DNA of 64,000 nucleotides from Zygnema cylindricum (lineage: Eukaryota > Streptophyta > Zygnematophyceae > Zygnematales > Zygnemataceae). The DNA is taken from the NCBI GenBank assembly GCA_037447655.1, contig JBBHKE010002608.1:105729-169728 (forward strand), in the 5' to 3' direction. The translations under genes were made by a program, and so were the position numbers. The notes under the pieces are model-generated. The model ran no database searches and was not told the origin of the DNA. It worked only from the letters and a program-made list of their open reading frames with translations. Shown here piece by piece: positions 29,750 to 42,500 of this stretch (position 1 is its first letter; each line of letters begins with the position of its first letter).

Positions 29750-31766
29750 AAAATCGTGAATGGCTTATAGTGCTATATTCACGCCCCCAACTGTTGAATC
29801 GTGAACCTTAAATACAATTAACAATACTAGTTTTTTCTTTTCATTACAAAGGGTCAAGTTCCATTTGTCAAAAAGTGGGGTAGTTTACAGAAATCCGCGC
29901 CTATTCGTATTAAACTGTACTGTTTTTTTTTTTTCCGCAAAGCAACATTATAAAGAATCTTGCCAATACTCTCTAAAGGTCTGGGAGGTAACACTGACTG
30001 TCGGATATTCATCCGCGTGGCGTTCGCTTCATTTTTTTCCATAGCTGACAACGTAATTGCAGGAGGTGGGTTGACAGCTACAGAAAAAAATTAATCGCGA
30101 CACGCTAGACGATTAAGCTACGTGTCACGATGGACAACCGACAAAAATTGACAAGATTTGCACACGGTATGTACCTTCCAAAATGCAACTGAAAATAAAA
30201 AAAGTAATCTCGAAACAGTCCTTTGTCGCGCTATTTCTGGCAACGCTCTTTCGTCACACTTTTTTCGGCAAAGGATTTTCGTCATGTTCGAAAACAGGAA
30301 CTTCTAAAAAATGACCTGGCGTAAAAGACTGGCGTTTGCAAAAAGTACAAACGTTGTGTCGTATTATGACTTGGTACGCAGACACATGGTACGCAAGTGA
30401 AGATTTGAAGTGAAATTTGTCGGTGTGGAAAATTTTGAAGGATATTCAATATCGGATCGTAGCCTATGTGGTGCCACTCAATATATAACACGTGGTTTAT
30501 CGACTCTTCGTGATGGAACATCGACCCAATCAACCCTGCCCGTATAGTTGGCCGTATGATTACAGAAACGATTGTAAGAACTTGACCCTAAGAATACGGT
30601 TTAATTAGCGTTAATAACTCTCATTTGGGCGGTTTTTAAATAGTGTTGTGTACAAAATGTGTCATTCTGTGCTGAATTTGCTAGTTATTTTGCACACTGG
30701 TACGCGAAGACTATGAAAGAATGGCGTCACACGCGAAAGTAAGTGCGTCGACACGAAAATGTGCAATCGGATTTGATTCCTTGTGATAAAGACGGGGGGT
30801 AAATCGCGCGAACATATTCTCACATGTTGAAACGACGATTATGTGAACACAGGCTATAGCGCTTCAATATGGGAATGTGTATCCAAATCATTGTTAGATG
30901 GATAAATTAGCGTTAATGTTTTGTTGGCGTTAGGCCCTTGAACCCAACAAAGAATTATTAACACTAAAGGTGAAGTTCCATCAAGCGAAAAGTGGCGTTT
31001 CTAACAGAAATCAGCGACTCTCTGTACCAAATCGTACCGCCTATTTTGTTTTTATACGAAAACCAGCATTACAGAGAATCTTGCCGATACTCTCCGGAGG
31101 TCTTGGAGGTAATACTGGCCGTCGGATGTTCATCTGGGATGAGTTCGCTTCAATTTTCTCTGGTAGACTCAACCCACCTCGACGAGGTGGGTTGGCATAC
31201 ACAGAAAAAAAAAAATTTGTTACACGGTGGACAATTAAGCTACGTGTCATAATGGAAAACCAACGAAAAATCTTTAGATTTCTACATGACACGCGGTTTC
31301 CAAAATATAAACGAAACTAAAAACGAAATTTTGTAACATTCCCTCGTCACGCTATTTTCGTTAACTTTTGTTCGTCACACTATTTCTGTCGAAGGACTTT
31401 CGTTATGTTCGAAAAATGAAACCCTAAAAATTGAGTTGGCGTCGTTTGCAAAATGCATAAAAGTTTTGTCATATGGTCACGTCGTACGCAGGTACATGGT
31501 ACGTAAGTCAAGATTTGAAGTTAAGTTTGTCGGTGCTTAAAATCTGAAAGATATTCAATATCGGGTCGTAGCTTGCGTGGCGCCATTCAATTTAGAACAC
31601 GTGGCTTACAGACTCTACGTGATGGAACGTCGACTCAACCGACCCGGTCTGTAGAGTTGGCCGTACAATTACAGAAACGTATGATGGAACTTCACCCTAA
31701 CTCTAATTGTTTTTTTTTTGTTTTTTTACTCTAATTTTTTCATTACTCTAATTACGATTCACGGTG
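29750..31766. repeat. Duplicated non-coding repeat region ending in a CACCG-type TIR
   Basis: Two direct copies of about 0.7 kb, 29850-30560 and 30968-31690, share TTGCC-ATACTCTC and GTCGGAT-TTCATC blocks, an ACGTGTCA block and a CAATATCGG-TCGTAGC block. The right edge ATTACGATTCACGGTG ends at 31766 before TA. A 23-bp palindrome (AACCCACCTCG, one A, CGAGGTGGGTT) lies near 31172-31194. No transposase seen. Confidence 0.6.
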
Positions 31767-32353
31767 TACGTCATTATTTCAGCGGTACTATTACGTCGGC
31801 AGAATACAACCTCGCGAGATACAACAAATAACATTGTTCCACGTGTCTTATTTCATTACAAAGAAATTCTACAATCATTCAACGGCTCACGATCTTTCAC
31901 CAAAAAAATACGACGGTCACCAATCGCTGTCACCAAAGACGACAAACAAAACTCAAAACATTCAACGGCTCAAGATCTCAAACAAAAAAATCAACGATCA
32001 ATTCTCGTCGACACCAGAGACGAAGGCGACTACAATGCTTTCCCCTTTTAGAAAAAGGGCAAAGCAAAAAGCTAACAGTATCGCTTCTGTTACTAACAGC
32101 AATCACCGTAATCCCGTTTTTTCCCCCCCAAACATTTCTACCCGCTGCCCAAGCGACCTAAAAAGGAGAGATTTTTCGCCTTTCATTTTCATTTTTTGCG
32201 CATCCCTTTAGTTTTTTTGCAGGCGTACTTTACTGGATCTTCCGTACGTGACATGTCGCTACTATATGAAGCATATGCAATCGTTGTTGTTCAGTAATTT
32301 ATCCGCAGTCTTGTCCGGACGACAGCTGAACTGTCGGGGCTAATCGTACAGTA
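31767..32353. other. No recognisable gene
   Basis: Contains overlapping open frames of 95 and 125 codons with low-complexity, Lys/Asn/Ser-rich translations and no motif. I see no convincing gene. Confidence 0.3.
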
Positions 32354-32569
32354 CACCGCCAATCGTTATTAGCGTGTAAGTCTTTTTAGCGTATACGAAT
32401 AATTAGCGTGGTTTACGCTAATTGGGAATTTGAAAATTTTCGAAGAAATCGTCTATTCTAATTAGAAATTAGGGTTTTTTTAAATAATGTGGATAATTAT
32501 ATTTGAGAATAAAAATAAAAAAAAGCGGGACGGAATTAGCGTACACAACGCTAATAACGATTGGCGGTG
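32354..32569. mobile_element. TA-flanked CACCG-TIR MITE (216 bp), best preserved
   Basis: TIRs of 22 bp, perfect, beginning CACCGCCAATCGTTATTAG. TA lies immediately outside both ends. It sits about 290 bp upstream of the RHON1-like ATG, so it may lie in that promoter. Confidence 0.85.
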
Positions 32570-32857
32570 TACCATTTCCTTCCATTTCTCCCCCTGACAC
32601 TAAATCCACAAACCTGTTCCTGTGTCTCGGGTCTCCCCTATCCAAATGCAACTGCATGATTAAAGTACGAACCTCTAAAGTATGTACTTTATACGTACGG
32701 TTTATTCTTCACAGACAAATCATATACAATCGTACAGAATCTAGCAACAAATGAATTGGAGCCTCAATTTTGTCTCTCTTTTTCCCACCTCTACTCTACT
32801 CCACTGTACAGATCAGTTTGAATTGGAGGAAAAACTTAGCCATATTGGCGTGACGCC

Positions 32858-35800
32858 ATGGCTCTGAACACTCTCGCCTTGTCTGGACCTTCTGCATATC
32901 TTTTCTCTTCCCAAAGGCCTTCTTTGGATCCTCTCTCCCCTTGTCATCTGCAAATATCTCGTAGAAGAGGTCGCAAAGTCTCACAATTCCGGGCAGTTTT
33001 GCCTAGACGACAAGCAATTTTGGCCTTACAGAAGAGTGATGGCGATGAATTTAGATTTCAAGGTGTTTGATTGATTTATCCCCTCTTTGTTATTGTATAA
33101 CCTATATCTATTCGCCTTATAATTTTGTGATTTGTGCTAAATGTCTGGAATGTGACAAAAGATCGTCATTTTGAGCTGTCGATTGCGTTTTTTTGTTGTT
33201 TTTCAAGTGTAGTCTTTGCTTAAGTTTTTGTTTTGTTTTGTGTTTTTGGTTAAAGCTTTTTTGAGATAATGATGTTTTGTGCATGAGGTTCTGACCAATG
33301 ACCTGTAGCTCACATATGCATGTAGGATAGTTGCAAAGAATTCAATTATGCTTCAGGGTTAGTTGCTGATTTAAAAACTGTATTTTTTTCTGCTGATTAT
33401 CAGGCAGGTTAGTTGTTCTCTTTAAAGTTATCTGCACCTTTTTTGGTTTTTCAACTTGTTTCTGTCTCCATTACCGCAGTATTGACCACTCGAAGAGAAC
33501 TGATTTTCAGGTTTAATATTTTTTTGGACGGTTAATGTTTTTCGAAATGTATATGAATCAATTACTTGGAGCTCCTTTCTTTGTTTTTTTGTGCTTGGAT
33601 GATGAGGTAAAAGTTGAATAATGAAAGTTATGACTTGAATGCTTGTTAGAAATTTCAGCAAATTTGAAATTTTGTATTTTATAACAACTGCAATCTGTAT
33701 AAAGGAGTTATACGAGCCCGGTAACTAGCGTTACCGTCTCAGTAATCTTGGTAATCGTACAGAAAACTGTAAAGTTTTGTAAAAGCCGTACATTTTCTGT
33801 ACGATTATGCTGATCACTGGCCAGTGTTACCAGTAATAGCGTATGTATAATTGCCCTATTGCAGGGCTGTCCTTTCTTTTTCATCCAGTTTTTCATAAGT
33901 TCATGTCCTTTTTCTGGTGCTTATTTTATATATGCTGCGAGAATTGTCATAGAATATTGGGACAAGGCTCTACACAGTGTTTGGTCATCCTGTTTTCTCT
34001 ACAAAAGTGGAAGTTTCTTGGCTTGTTCCTTCTGAAAATACACCCAATTGAAGTTTCGTTGAATCTTTTGTGAACACCTTTTTATTCCACGATGCTTTTT
34101 GCAAGTGTTTCAAGTAACATTTTATATTTTTTGTTTTATGTTGTAAGCAATTTCCCCTTTTGGCCCTTTGCCTGCAGAATTTTTCTTAAACTTATTATAT
34201 ATTGTGGTGAAATTAATTCGTTTTCCTGAGACGGTTGTTAAGATGGTGAAATTGATGAATCATTGTTTCAGCATTATGCATCCTTCTCCTTCTCCTTTTG
34301 CTCCTTCTGCTCCTTTTGCTTGTTCTCCTTCTTGAGAGGACAGGGGAGGAGAGAGGGGAGAGGAAATCGAAGTATGGAGAGAGGAGAAAGGGGAAACAAG
34401 AGGGTAGATAAGAGAGAAGAGAGGAGAGAGGGTAAAGGAAAAAGGAGAGAAAGGCATATGTGATTCATGAAATGAGTTTTAACTCTTTTTTTCTTTTGGA
34501 CCACATTGCAGAACTTGCTGATGGCAGCCTCCTTTTTTCATTTGGACCGGATGATAATGTCACTAATGAAGTTCAACTCAGTTTTGAAAAAACTGAAAGT
34601 CTTCAACTACCCCCTCGACCTCCCTCACGATTTCGGAAGCGAAACCCTATCCCCCCCAAAAAAAAGGATATTATATCCAGTCAACAATCTCAAGACGAAG
34701 AGGAGGTTTTGCCTTCTCTTGAAAAAGTTGAGACAGCTGTAACCCAATTTAGCAACCTGGAAGGAGATTCTTCTCCTACTTTCTCTGCTCCTCCTCGCCT
34801 CCCTTCTAGATTTTTGAAGTCTTCTCCCATCCCTATTGGAGCCAGAAAACTACTTCGTCCTCCTCCAACTCCTCCAAACATAGTCTCTATTACAAGTTCT
34901 AATGTCTCTCCTCCTTCCACAACTGAGCCTTCTGCTTCTATTTCTCCAATCTCTCGTTTAAACCTGGAAGAACCTCCTCACTCTGAGGTGCTCTTAGATT
35001 CATCCGTCTCACTCCCACTCCCTCCATCCTCCAATCACATTCACCTTTCCCAGTCTTCTGTCAGAGGATCAATATCATCTCCAGTAGCTTCATTTGTTTC
35101 TAACAGCCATGTCTCATCATCCAATGGTGCCGCTTTTTCTTTACAGCCAGCTGTCTCCTCTATCCCTCAGACACCTGTTAGGTTAACACCTTCCGGCATC
35201 AAAACTTCGCCAATCACGCGGCCCACAACTCGACGAAATGCCTCCTCTACCGAGGGTAGTTTTTCAGCTTTTAATGAAGTTGGGAGAAGCGTTGGTGACC
35301 TTTCTATACCTTCTCGACCTCCTTCCGCTTTTGTGAAAAGGTCCCCTATTTCTGATCGCAGTCCTAGTAGAGATACTCCATCTAAGGCAAATGGTACGAG
35401 CACCAGTGCTGTAACTAAGGCTGTGTCCCATACCGAAACAAGTTCAGAAAATGCCAAAAAGGAAACTTCTCGGAGCTCGAGCCCTAGAAAGCGGGCCACT
35501 AAGAAATCGGTGAAAGCCTCGGATGAAGGAGTGAGTGATCATAAAGTGGAAGCTAAAACCCAAACTGCTTCTCGGCCGGCCTCGTCTTTTGTTCGACGAT
35601 CTCCTATTCCTGCTCTAACTCCACTGAGATCGCCGCCTGTGGCATTAACCTCTTCAAAGGAAGATATTAAATCTACATCTGGTAGTGAGGAACAGGTGTC
35701 AACACCGGAGGATGAAATATTGTCGATTCCTGTATCAAAATCTTTGAAAAAGTCTTCCAAAGGCAGCAAAACCATGCGGAAAACTCGGGCTGGGGCTTCA

Positions 35801-36481
35801 AAAGGTAGTGTCAGTCCTCCTGCACCAGTTGCCAAAGAAGGTTTGGTTTCCTCATCAGGTTCAGCAATTGAGGAGATACCACCAAGCACCTCTGATTTAG
35901 AGGATACAGATGATGACAAACCAGAAGACAAGGCAGTAGAAACACAGAAGTCTAAAGTGGTCAAACGAAGGACACGAAAGCCAAAAGTGGAAGTTGCTGC
36001 AAAAACGGAGATTACACCGGTGGAGGAAGAGACAAGCAGGTTGAAAGAGAGAGCAGCTTTAAATGGTGTTGCATTAACTAAAGGGACCAAAATTGCTGAT
36101 AGTCCAATCGGAGTCGGAGCAAATGAGGAGACAAACACTAAAAATGCCGAAGGTTTTAATCCTCCAGAAATTACTCCAACGGATGTTCCGGACACAAGTG
36201 GAAATAAAGAAGAAAAGGAAAGCACGAAGGAAAAACCGAAGCGAGTTAAGAAAAATAAAAGTCCAGTTGAATCTGCAAAAGATTCAGTTGCTATCCCTGA
36301 AGAAGTAGTAGTTGATTCTGATACTGAGGATGGAACGGAGGAAACGGTGCAAGGAAAGGACTACAAATTGTTGACTTTGTCAAGTTTACGGGAGTTAGCC
36401 AAAGATAAAGGCCTGAAGGGATTTTCAAAACTAAAGAAGGCGGAACTTGTGGATGCGTTGGTGAAATCGGAGGCATCATAA
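32858..36481 (+). CDS. Rho-N domain (RHON1/BP-73-like) protein, probably plastid-targeted
   Basis: Two-exon model: 32858-33062 joined to 34512-36481 (GT-AG, phase 1 on both sides), 724 aa. Residues 1 to about 45 are Ser/Arg-rich with few acidic residues and look like a plastid transit peptide. The join reads DEFRFQ-ELADGSLLFSFG. The middle is Ser/Pro/Lys-rich and probably disordered. It has four spaced copies of an RPxSxFxKRxPI motif at about residues 102-117, 162-178, 336-348 and 422-435. The C-terminus (about 688-724, LLTLSSLRELAKDKGLKGFSKLKKAELVDAL) is a Rho-N/SAP-like helix pair. Arabidopsis RHON1 with this domain binds plastid RNA and works with RNase E. A similar role is inferred, not shown. 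The ATG at 34460 lies in the intron and should not be used. Confidence 0.75.
33718..33843. repeat. Foldback repeat with GTACAG arms
   Basis: Perfect 14-bp inverted arms AATCGTACAGAAAA (33753-33766) and TTTTCTGTACGATT (33793-33806). Weaker symmetry extends outward (GCGTTACC and GGTAAC-type words). A related sequence appears at 63925-63990. Confidence 0.6.
34278..34455. repeat. Polypyrimidine then polypurine tract in intron
   Basis: CTCCTT-rich for about 50 bases, then a GAGAGG-rich purine run for about 120 bases. The two halves are largely complementary and could form a long imperfect hairpin or triplex about 60-230 bases before the splice acceptor. Confidence 0.7.
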
Positions 36482-37001
36482 CAAGATTTTAGTTGTTGGT
36501 AGGAAAACTTCATTTTTTTAAGTCATTTTGTGTATCAGTCCTTGAGTACCGTGTACCATCTCGGAGTCTTGAAGAAGAAGCCTAAAGACGTACATGTGAT
36601 ATATTTTAGTATGGTTTACTCAAATACTCCTTACAGGTTCTTTTTAAAGGAATGACAAGCTCAGTAATGCAGTTGTTGGAGTAAAAGCTACATAGCAACG
36701 CAGGACAGGTTAACAGCCTACACTATTTTTTAATGCGTCAGTCCTCTTTTTAGTTTTGTTTGACAAATGTGGATAAAAATTCAAATGAATTGTTTACGAG
36801 TCTGCTTACTGCATCAAATGCGATTTCAGTTATTTTTAGCGAATCCTTCAGCAGTCACAGCAGTCAAAAATGTTTGCGATCATGGAGTTTGGGCCTCGAA
36901 ATATTTGGAATATTTTTGCCCAGTCTGTGACTATTTTCTCGTTCGTCAGCAGGTATATGTGTGTGTTTGTGGCAAGGTCTTCAATTGAGTCATTATGGGT
37001 A

Positions 37002-37224
37002 CTGCATTGTAAATCGTTGTTAGAGTAAAGAAACTAGTATTGTGGGGTTTATGTTACTGTTATTGATTCTAATTCAGTTCTAAGTGGCGTGGCTGCTTTG
37101 GGACCCATTAAAGAGTAACGTTAAGAAAAAAAGAATCAGTAATGTTTTACACTGTTTTTATGACCAGAGGGCAGAAATAGTGGCATTGAATTAGTGTTAT
37201 TAACGCTAATAACAATTCATGGTG
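37002..37224. mobile_element. TA-flanked CACCG-TIR MITE, diverged (about 223 bp)
   Basis: The right end AACGCTAATAACAATTCAT with GGTG lies before TA at 37225. The left end is a decayed TGTAAATCGTTGTTAGAGT. Family membership is clear on the right, weaker on the left. Confidence 0.55.
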
Positions 37225-39254
37225 TATGCTGAGAATAACTTCCCCTGTACCTGAGCAATAAATGGCGTGTGTGGAGTGCTGTATTTAAGCACGGTCTTTT
37301 ATTGAGTTTTTTTTTATTCGTGATCTGAATGATTTTTTTTCAAAAAGGGCAACTACCAGAACCATCAAAAACTCACTAAGGATAAATGTCTTGTTTAATT
37401 TTTTGTAGCAAGGTTTTAACAATATCAGCCTGAATAACGGAACTTAGGTGTCCCAAGTGAGCTTTGTTTTCCTTACCATCGTGCTCTTTTAGTTTATCCT
37501 GCTGCATAAAGGTTTACAAAATAATATGAGGTTCAGTGGAGGATGAGCATTGATTAATTTGTGAAAGCCAGCATGTTTCTTCTGCATGGTACCACAAAAT
37601 AGTGGAAAACGAGAGTTTCGTTTATTTTGTTCATGCGAGTAATAATGAAGTTGGGGATCTGCCAAGTTATGTTAAATTTCCCCTTGCAGTCAAATTACCA
37701 AGTGCAATATAAGGGCTTTGTTTTTTCTAACTGGCAAAAATTGATTTTTCTTATTGACGTTTCATGTGGTTCATCCATCATTCAAGTGTGACCCAAAATA
37801 TTTTCTATTTTGCTCGTTTAGCTCGTGGGATCACCACACTAACACCGAGAGTACAGGGCTACCGAATGTGACAATTACCAAGTACAGACGCATTACTCCA
37901 AAATGAAATACTGCATGCTTGACCTGCTAAATAAAGTAGTACTACTGTAATTTAGTGCGACAACCAATACCATCATTGGTGCACGTCAATAAAACATTGC
38001 TTCAGTGCAAGTTATGCTCAAATTGTTTATCATTGACTCCCAACCAAGACTATTAGGTGTAAGGTTAATTTTCCAGGCCTTTTTAACTTTTTGCACGCCA
38101 TTTAGATTGCGGATTTTCGCACTGCTCTCAGTTTTTTGAGGTTTCATCTAGTATACCTTTTCCATCTCCAGTTCGCCGTGTACCACACTAAACCGTGTAC
38201 CGGTGGTACTGTTTTTTTGGCCCATTAAAAAACCTCTTCTTGGTCCAAATTTGTCGGATTGTTAATCCGACGATTGCTAGTGAAATCCGAGGTTAGCGGT
38301 ATCCGATAGGAAATTGAATGTGCAAGGAAAAAAGATGTTTTAAGTGGCAAAAACAAAAAAAAACACTAATAGCGATAGACGGTGAACTGTACTCGGGTGG
38401 GTTACCATGAGGCCTGAAAAATAGATTTACCCATAGTATATATGATATGCACATCTAATGTATAATATTTTATGTAACATTTGAACTATGGAAAGAACAA
38501 TCACTTCAAATCAGCATAAACCCGTCTATACTACCAGGAAAATAAAACTAAAGAAAATAAAAACAAGAAAAGAGAAAGAAAACCGAAAACGGAAAAAAAG
38601 GGGGGGTGCATAAGAACCGGCATATGTTCCACTTCGACACAAAACAGTAATCATAAAAAGCACAAAACGCCAAAAACCATAAACCTTCTTTAACAAAATC
38701 AAGTAGAGATACTAAACCCATCCAATACTACAGGAAGAAACAAGAACACCATAAAAAACCGTTAAACTAATAACGAGCGGTCTCCATGCGAATTCACATA
38801 TGAACATAAATTTAACAAACCATGTACAAAATTTCTTCACTATACATTCACCGATCGTCAAAACTTTGCATGGAAACTGGAGCTCCGTTAAACCCTAATT
38901 TATACTAACTTCTTCATAAAGATTCCCTAAACAAAAAAAGATCACTAAACCAAAAAAAGTGACTTTCTCAAAAACAATCCCTAGAAACTAACTCCCAAAA
39001 ACGAACTCTCTCTCCCTATCATCATCCTCAAAACCGTTTTTGAACTTTGTTCATCGGCAAAGTTGCTATGAGAAGCCCTTCTTCTTTGTGACATCGGTAG
39101 ACGAGCTCAACGGGAAACAGGACTGTCACATAACAAAATTTTAAAAAACAGGGAAACAGATTTAATGACAACTCACTTTCGGTCCAATACCATATCTCGG
39201 AATATCTAAAAGGAACTAAACAATAATTGTTTCTGGTTATACTCCCAATCGAGC

Positions 39255-39355
39255 ACGGAAGCGAGCAAGAGAGGGAGAGGAAGAGGGAAAAGGAGAGGGA
39301 GAGGGAGGGAGAGGGGGAGGGGGAGAGGGAGAGGGGAGGGAAAGGGAAAGAGAGT
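39255..39355. repeat. Purine-rich (GGGAGA)n low-complexity tract
   Basis: About 100 bases of A and G only, dominated by GAGGGAG units. Open frames across it are low-complexity artefacts. Confidence 0.85.
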
Positions 39356-39550
39356 GACTTGATGTTGAAAAATAAAAATCTACGAACCACTGTACTGGAC
39401 TACCATCACTCGCAGTTTTCTCAATACCGAGTAATTTATGCAGTCTACTTGGCACAATTACGAAGCATTTTTGCAGGAGATTATCGAGATGTACATGAAC
39501 TTCATGGTTTTTAATGCATATGGAAAAAAAAAAAATTGTTCATAAGCAGC

Positions 39551-42500
39551 TTACCTTTTGTTCCTAATAACCTTGGGACGAGGGGGGGACAAGGAGCTTG
39601 AAGATGTGTATCGTCGGGCGGGGCTCCTGCTACGACTTCGGCTGAAAAAAACCACAACAACTATATTTTTATGTATTGGAAAAACAGAGAAAGAAAACAA
39701 AAAATATTCAAAGCTTAAAGTCGCATTAACAAACCCGGTCAGCTAGAGGAAGCTCCTAATTTCACTTAACAGTCTGTCCATTGTTCAAACAGTTAAATTC
39801 CTAAACCGTCTGGCTTTCCTAAACCATTATTATAAGCCCAAGAACATCAGATTGGGATAGATTTTTCAATCCCTCAATCCGTTTTCTTTCCCGAGAAAAG
39901 AACCAGAAAAATGGAATAAAAACAGCTGCTAATAAAAATGGATGAACACCCTAATATAAAGTCGAGGTACTGCAAGGACCTGTAGTTTTTTACCTGCGAT
40001 CTCTCCTTCGACTCCTAGAAGGACGATTGTCATCGTCAACTTGCATATCTCTGTCTGATACTGGGGAAGGAGATCGAACTCTCCGATCACAATATCCTCC
40101 ACGTCGTCCACTGTAATAATCAGAACGACGACGATCATATCGAGGGGACCGAGAACGAGACCTTGACCTCCTCCTCAAATTTTCTTCGACTTCCACTTCC
40201 TGATCTCATCAAAGGTTGTCACGGTCGTCAGGAACAAGAAAATAGAGAAAGGGTCACACTCGCTCGCGTTTTCTTTCTCTCTACCTCTCCTTCCCCCTCT
40301 CTCGCCCTTTTTTGTCCCTCCCTCACTCGGCATTTCTTTTTCCTCCCTCTCTTTTTCCTCTTGTTTCTTTCTCTCTGTATCAGTGGCCTCCGAATGACAC
40401 TCCCCTCCCCGACCCCTCTCTCCCCAGATTAGTTTAACATGAATTTGAACTAAATAAACTAATCCGAAAAAACCAAAACATCCGTGAAAGATGATACAAA
40501 TTAATCAAGACAGTATACAGTTTCATCAAACATCTACTCATCAAACATCCACTCCTCCCATTTAAGTTTATTGCAATTTGCCCACTTTTCCTGATTATGA
40601 TTATCAGCCCAGGTCCACTCTACCTATTGTATTGTTGAAAATTGTGTCTTTTACAAGTTCAATTTAAATCGATTGACAATATGCAAAGCCAGATCAAATT
40701 CTACTTTAACAAATACCAGCTTTTCTGTAAATATCAGCTCTTTCCCACGTAAAACATCCTACCCCAAAGATAAACAAGAAAAGCACATTAATCTGAGACC
40801 TGAAAAGTTGAGAGATCTGAAAACATGGGAGAGAGCTTGTACCTCTATTACGCGAAGAAGACAACCGTGAAGACGTTTTCCATGAAGATTCCTTACTGCC
40901 TTTCGTGCCTCACTCTCGCTAGCAAACTCCACCACACTGAAAAAAGGAAAGAATTTTTTTTTGAAAGACTTACAATGTGCCTGATGAAGCAACTACAGAG
41001 ATGGACCAAATGAACAAGATATCAAATAGAGGAGAACAGAAAAGAGATCCCAGAAAAAAATAAAAATCGCATCCTCTTCAAATAAAACACTAGTTTTTCT
41101 GCTAATACCTGAAAAAAAATCAGCTTTGGAACAGTGTGTATCACTTCGAAAAAAATTACAGACCAAATTTTTTCCTGCCAAGACAATTTTGTAAATTAGC
41201 AGGCCCTCCCGGGGTTAACATGTACATTTGACCCACAAATGTTGCATGGCAGAATAATATAGGAAGCAGAATTGTCCTTCAAAATTAGCACTATTATCAA
41301 AATAACTACAAAGATATACTCACCCACGCTTCCTGCCACGATCGGTATATACATCAGCATAAACAACTTCACCAGCTTCACGAGAAAAGTCCTTAAGATC
41401 CTGCCAGCTTGTTTCAGATGGAAGATTATCTGTAAAAAATCCAGCATTGGCCATCGGAGAGTTTAAGAAATACATCAAGAGGAAACATGAGTATTAAAAA
41501 ATAAAATACCAATTCTATCTTCCAAATGTGTGTACCAATTTCATAGGCACACACAAGATGCATGCAAGTCCACACAATAGCTATTACATAGCATGAGTCT
41601 AAACACATGAATACAGCGTAAACGTTCAAATCAACACTACCAAGGGTACAGCAGGGCATGAAGTTGAGCAAAAAACACACCTACAATGATGCGACGTTCT
41701 TTGAACCGAGTTTGCCCTCCCACAACAGTTCCTTTGGTCTTGGACTTATTCCGAGCCACTTCAACCAGCAGTCGGGTGCCTCCGAGAGAGAATCCATCAA
41801 GTTTTTCAATCGCAATCTCTGCGTCCCGAGGATGCTCAAATTCGATAAACGCAAATGCAGACTGCACCATGATATCCCCCAATAGTGCCCATATGAGCAA
41901 GTCTCCACCTGAAAAAGGAAGCCCATTTTAATTAGCTACTATTATCGGCTGTAGTGCAACTGAAGACTAAATTTTTTTTTTTTTAAACTATTGCAACTCA
42001 GACTGCGCAATACCCACACACACACACACACACACACATATCTAGGCTATCTATACACCCAAACACCTTATCCACAAAAAATTTTGGTTGTAAGTTTGTC
42101 AATAGAACGGATGATAGCAAAACATACCGGAAAATCAACCTTCATACTAAAGAGGTAAACATGAGAATTCAACCAAGAAGTCGAAGCTGAAACCACAATA
42201 TCTCATTTTCCAGGGCTTCCATTTGCAATAACTCCAAAACGCGTCCATCAGATACAAATACATTGCAGCATTCCAAAAGCTCCATGTATCACTATTAGCT
42301 TTAATGTTTTTTGCATCCTTTAAACCCATTTTTCTCACGCACACTTGTCCAATTGATAATCGGCGTTGCGATGGACAGGTAAGATTCTTACCTTCCCATT
42401 GACCGTCTCCAATTAAAAAACGGACACGTGTGCCCAAAAAAAGTTGATTTACGCAGCAAAAGAAACATTAACGCTAACAGCGATACACAGTGTCGCTGCT

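Larger units (their letters stand above)
33063..34511 (+). other. Intron of the RHON1-like gene
   Basis: Donor CAAG/GTGTTT, acceptor CATTGCAG/AACTTG. It contains a foldback element (33718-33843) and a polypyrimidine then polypurine tract (34278-34455) close to the acceptor. An additional small exon cannot be excluded without transcripts. Confidence 0.65.
36482..39550. other. Intergenic region between convergent genes
   Basis: It holds 3' flanks of the RHON1-like gene (+) and the SR gene (-). Present are a MITE (37002-37224), a possible MITE right end near 38390, and a purine-rich tract at 39255-39355. No protein-coding gene is seen. Short frames here lack motifs. Confidence 0.5.

Noticed and set aside
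31764-32211. Two overlapping Lys/Asn/Ser-rich open frames upstream of the RHON1-like gene
   Set aside because: Low-complexity composition and no motif. They may be UTR or repeat sequence.
34460-34511. Use of the ATG at 34460 as start of a 673-aa protein
   Set aside because: The first 17 codons lie before a good splice acceptor (CATTGCAG). A phase-matched upstream exon with a transit-peptide-like start exists at 32858.
39227-39514. Arg/Glu-rich open frame
   Set aside because: The charged repeats come from the (GGGAGA)n tract, with no other coding support.
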